Assembly (NCBI RefSeq): GCF_937616625.2
Contig: NC_065575.1
Coordinates: 22,182,001-22,246,000 of the forward strand
Direction of reading: 5' to 3'
Source of the DNA: Mercurialis annua
Taxonomy: Eukaryota > Streptophyta > Magnoliopsida > Malpighiales > Euphorbiaceae
DNA: 64,000 nucleotides
Part shown: piece after piece, positions 61,012-64,000 of the stretch
Position numbering within the stretch: the stretch's first letter is position 1
How the letters are laid out: every line of letters starts with the position of its first letter
Position numbers and translations under genes: made by a program
The notes under the pieces: model-generated
What the model saw: only the letters and a program-made list of their open reading frames with translations
Told to the model about the DNA's origin: nothing
The model's database searches: none

Positions 61012-62473
61012 TCACCTTTTTAGGGGTTTAAGCCAAACGTTTACAAACGTAACGAAAGAAATGTAAACGTTTCCCCTTTTTAGCGATTTAAGCCAAACGT
61101 TTACAAACGTTACGAAACAATTCCAAATGTTTCACCTTTTCAACGATTTAAGCCAAACGATTCAAAACGTTACTACAAAATAAATTTACGAAACAAATCC
61201 AAATGTTTCACCTTTTTAACGATTTAAGCCAAACGTTTACAAACGTTATGAAACAAACCCAAACGATTCCCCCTTTTAGCAATTTAAGCCAAACGTTTAC
61301 AAGCGTTACGAAACAAATCCAAAAGTTTCACCTTTATAGCGATTTAAGCCAAACGTTTACAAACGTTACGAAACAAAACCAAACGTTAAAAACATTACGA
61401 AATAAATCCAAACGTTTCACATTTGTAGCGATTTAAGGCAAACGCTTTACAAACATTACGAAACAAAACCAAACGTTTTACATTTTTAGCGATTTAAGCC
61501 TAACGTTTACAAATGTTACAAAAGCAATCCAAACGTTTCATATTTTAAGCGATATAAGCCGAACATTTACAACTTTACGAAACCAATCCAAATGTTAAAA
61601 ACGTAATGAACAAATTAACGAAACAAATCCAAACGTTTTACCTTTTTTGCGATTTAAGCCAAACGTTTACAAACGTTACGAAACAAATCCAAACGTGTCA
61701 CCTTTTTAGCGATTGAAGCCAAACATTTACAAATGTTACGAATCAAATCTAAACGCTTAACATGTTTAGCGATTTAAGCCAAACGTTTACAAATGTTACA
61801 ATACAAAATCAAACGTTTCCCCTTTTTAGGGATTTAAGCCGAACGTTCAAAACGTTACCAAACAAATCCAAACGTTTCATATTTTTAGCGATTTAAGCCA
61901 AACGTTTACAAATGTTACGAAACTAAACAAAATGTTTCACATTTTTAGCGATATAAGCAACACGTTTACAAACTTTACGAAACAAATCCAAACGTTTCAC
62001 CTTTTAAGAAATTTAAGCCAAACGTTTACAAACGTAACGAAACAAATCCAAACGTTTCACCTTTTAGCGATTTAAGCCAAACATTTAAAACGTTACGAAA
62101 CAAATCCAAACGTTTCATCTTTTTAGCGATTTAAGCCAAACGTTTACAAACGTTAGGAAAAAAATCCAAACGTTTAACCTTTTTAGTTATTGAAGCCAAA
62201 CGTATACCAACATTACGAAACAAAACCAATCGTTTCACCTTTTTAGCAATTTAAGCCAAACGTTTACATACGTTTCTAAAAAAATCCAAACGCTTCACCT
62301 TTTTAGCGATTTAAGCGAAACGTTTGCAACTGTTACGAAACAAATCCAAACGTTTCACGTTTTTAGCAATTTAAGTAAAACGTCTACAAACGTTACTAAT
62401 CAAATCCAAACATTTCACCTTTTTAGAAATTTAAGACAAACGTTTACAATTGTTACGAAACAAATCCAAACGT
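61012..62473. repeat. 60-bp tandem satellite, block 6
   Basis: Plus-oriented monomers with good 60-bp register, ending after CAAATCCAAACG where LTR sequence begins. Nothing else is seen. Confidence 0.95.
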
Positions 62474-64000
62474 TTTATGAGTTTCGGTAATATTTTTAAA
62501 ATTTTAAAATTTATTTTATGAGTTTCGGTAATATTTCGAGTCATTTATGTATTTGTAGTTCGTTTGGGTATTCGGTTTAAAATTACAATTTGATTTGGAG
62601 TTGTGGTTCAACCAAATTCAGGTGGAACCATTGGTTCGGGTCTAATTTGAAACAATACCCTCTTGTTGATTGGTGTTGGTCTCGACGAGACCTTTAATTT
62701 TATGAAGAGTCTCGAGACAACAGGTCTCAAACGAGACCTTCATTCTTTTGGCTGGTCTCGTTCGAGACCAGCCTTAGCCAAGCACGGCTTGTTTCCCCTC
62801 CTATTTTCTAGCAGCGATTTCACCCTATTTCTCAACTATTTAAATCGTTTTCTTTAACCTAAAATCTTCACCACACTTTCACGTAAACCCTAGCCATCTT
62901 TCCTACTCAAAAACGCTGAGTATTATTTTTCTAATCATCATCCAGAGTTTTATATTCATTGGTAGGTTCTTGTCATTCAAATTTCTGTTTTTGCTCATAA
63001 CGACACTTCCGTTCGCTGAGTCGTTCTCTTTTGTTATAGCATTATTTTAAGCTCCATTTGGTTCCTGAAATTGTAGACTCAACCCTCTACAAGTCCGAGC
63101 TTAGTTTTCATAAACCGGTATGTTATATTTCTCGTATTAGCTGCCGCCGTTTTACCGTTTTTAAGTTATTTGTTATTCTATTTTAAAATGATACCTTCGT
63201 TCTTCAAGCCGTTCGTAGCCGTTTGGAGATCGAATTCAAATCTGTTTCGTCCCCGTGAAAGTAGACTCATTCCTCTACAACTTTCCTTTTCGAGTTTCGT
63301 CAAACGGTACGTAAATAATCTAGTTTCAATCGCCGCCGTCTCACCGTAATGTTTTGCTATTAACTGTGATTGTTCTCTGCCGAATACATTCATTCTTTTG
63401 GGTTGTTGATTATAGTATATATGATATTAGACTCTTGTGTTTTGAGTCTTCGGATCATTGAACTCATAACCGATGGATTTCTCATTTGATTTTCCGTTCT
63501 TCGTTGCTTGTTGGATTCAGTTTCTGAGTTCTTGAAAGAATTTGATATTGATTTCTTTGTTCTGGATTCTTTTTCAAATTTGATTAAGTATTGATTCATT
63601 AATGTTTGGATAAAAATTAGTAAAGGAAAAGTTGAGATAGATTGACATGGTTTTGAATTGTGAAGCTTGGATTCGTTTTTTGGTTTTTACAAATATTAAG
63701 CTTGGTAATATGGAGAACGTGATGAGGTGGCGGGTGCTCATTTGCTATTTTTATTTCTTAATGGTTAAAGCTTCTTTTAGGTCATTGATTATTTATGCTT
63801 AAAATATATTGATTCCTTAACTTATTTAATAACTGTTTTATAATTGATTTTGATTTTAATTTACGAATTTAGTCTCGATTATTACTTCGGTGATTTAATT
63901 ATTAACTATGATTTTAAAATTACTTTGGGTACCATCATTTCAAATCTATAATTAATATTAATCTTATTATAATTTAAATAATTTTAAATTAAGTTATTTA
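62474..64000 (+). repeat. LTR of the B/solo-LTR group, start eroded, cut by the window end
   Basis: Homologous to the reverse complement of the solo LTR: similar CGAGTC and TGGTTCAACCA motifs, then GGTCTC palindromes, then a leader with CTGCCGCCGTTTTACCG. The canonical TGTAAYACC start is missing; instead TTTTATGAGTTTCGGTAATA occurs twice (62474 and about 62514). A TATA-like CTATTTAAATCG lies at about 62836. Two imperfect copies of a leader segment (TAGACTCA...CTACAA...GCCGCCGT) occur at about 63070-63160 and 63260-63345. No coding sequence is recognised. Confidence 0.85.
62678..62772 (+). repeat. GGTCTC/GAGACC palindrome cluster in the right-end LTR
   Basis: GGTCTCGACGAGACC at 62678-62692, GTCTCGAGAC near 62709, GGTCTCAAACGAGACC near 62723, and a 22-bp palindrome at 62751-62772 with arms GCTGGTCTCG and CGAGACCAGC around TT. 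Confidence 0.9.

Noticed and set aside
63178..63599. Minus-strand frames near the right end as a host gene
   Set aside because: They are antisense within an LTR leader with duplicated segments, and no family is recognised.

Overview
The window is plant heterochromatin and most resembles the pericentromere of a flowering plant. I see no host protein-coding gene, tRNA or rRNA. The plant assignment rests on the retrotransposons: a Ty3/gypsy chromovirus of the Tekay/Del type with a C-terminal chromodomain, very long LTRs (2.5-3 kb) and primer sites matching plant initiator tRNA-Met. The species cannot be named from the sequence.

Layout. About 27 kb is a tandem satellite with a 60-bp monomer made of two related ~30-bp halves, cut by insertions into six blocks: 1-14970, 15851-16786, 30320-32583, 41011-45600, 55406-58013 and 61012-62473. 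Higher-order periods of about 1.67 kb and 1.43 kb are visible. Four segments are inverted (3281-3590, 41901-43028, 44530-45268, 57203-57280).

Insertions. (1) A long-TIR non-autonomous DNA transposon lies at 14971-15850. (2) Element B, 16787-30319, is a 5'-truncated Tekay-type gypsy element keeping only integrase, chromodomain and 3' LTR. It is split by (3) element A, 17193-26697 (minus strand, TSD CTGGG), a non-coding large retrotransposon derivative (LARD). (4) Element C, 32584-41010 (plus strand, TSD CAGTT), is a second LARD family with a deletion through the end of its 5' LTR. (5) Element D, 45601-55405 (minus strand, TSD AAACG), is a second copy of the A family; a 338-bp foldback MITE (10-bp TSD) sits in one of its LTRs. 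(6) 58014-61011 is a solo LTR. (7) 62474-64000 is a related LTR that runs off the window.

How the parts relate. The LARDs and the chromovirus share LTR ends (TGTAAYACCCC...GGGTYGTGACA) and the sequence before the polypurine tract. This suggests that chromovirus proteins mobilise the non-coding elements. The most unusual signal is that each LTR lineage carries a local cluster of short CpG-rich palindromes. The arm sequences differ between families, and between units in a cluster, while pairing is kept, and unit number differs between the two LTRs of one element. A stem-loop before the polypurine tract also shows a paired, compensatory difference between families. These are candidate structured cis-elements that I do not recognise from any named system.
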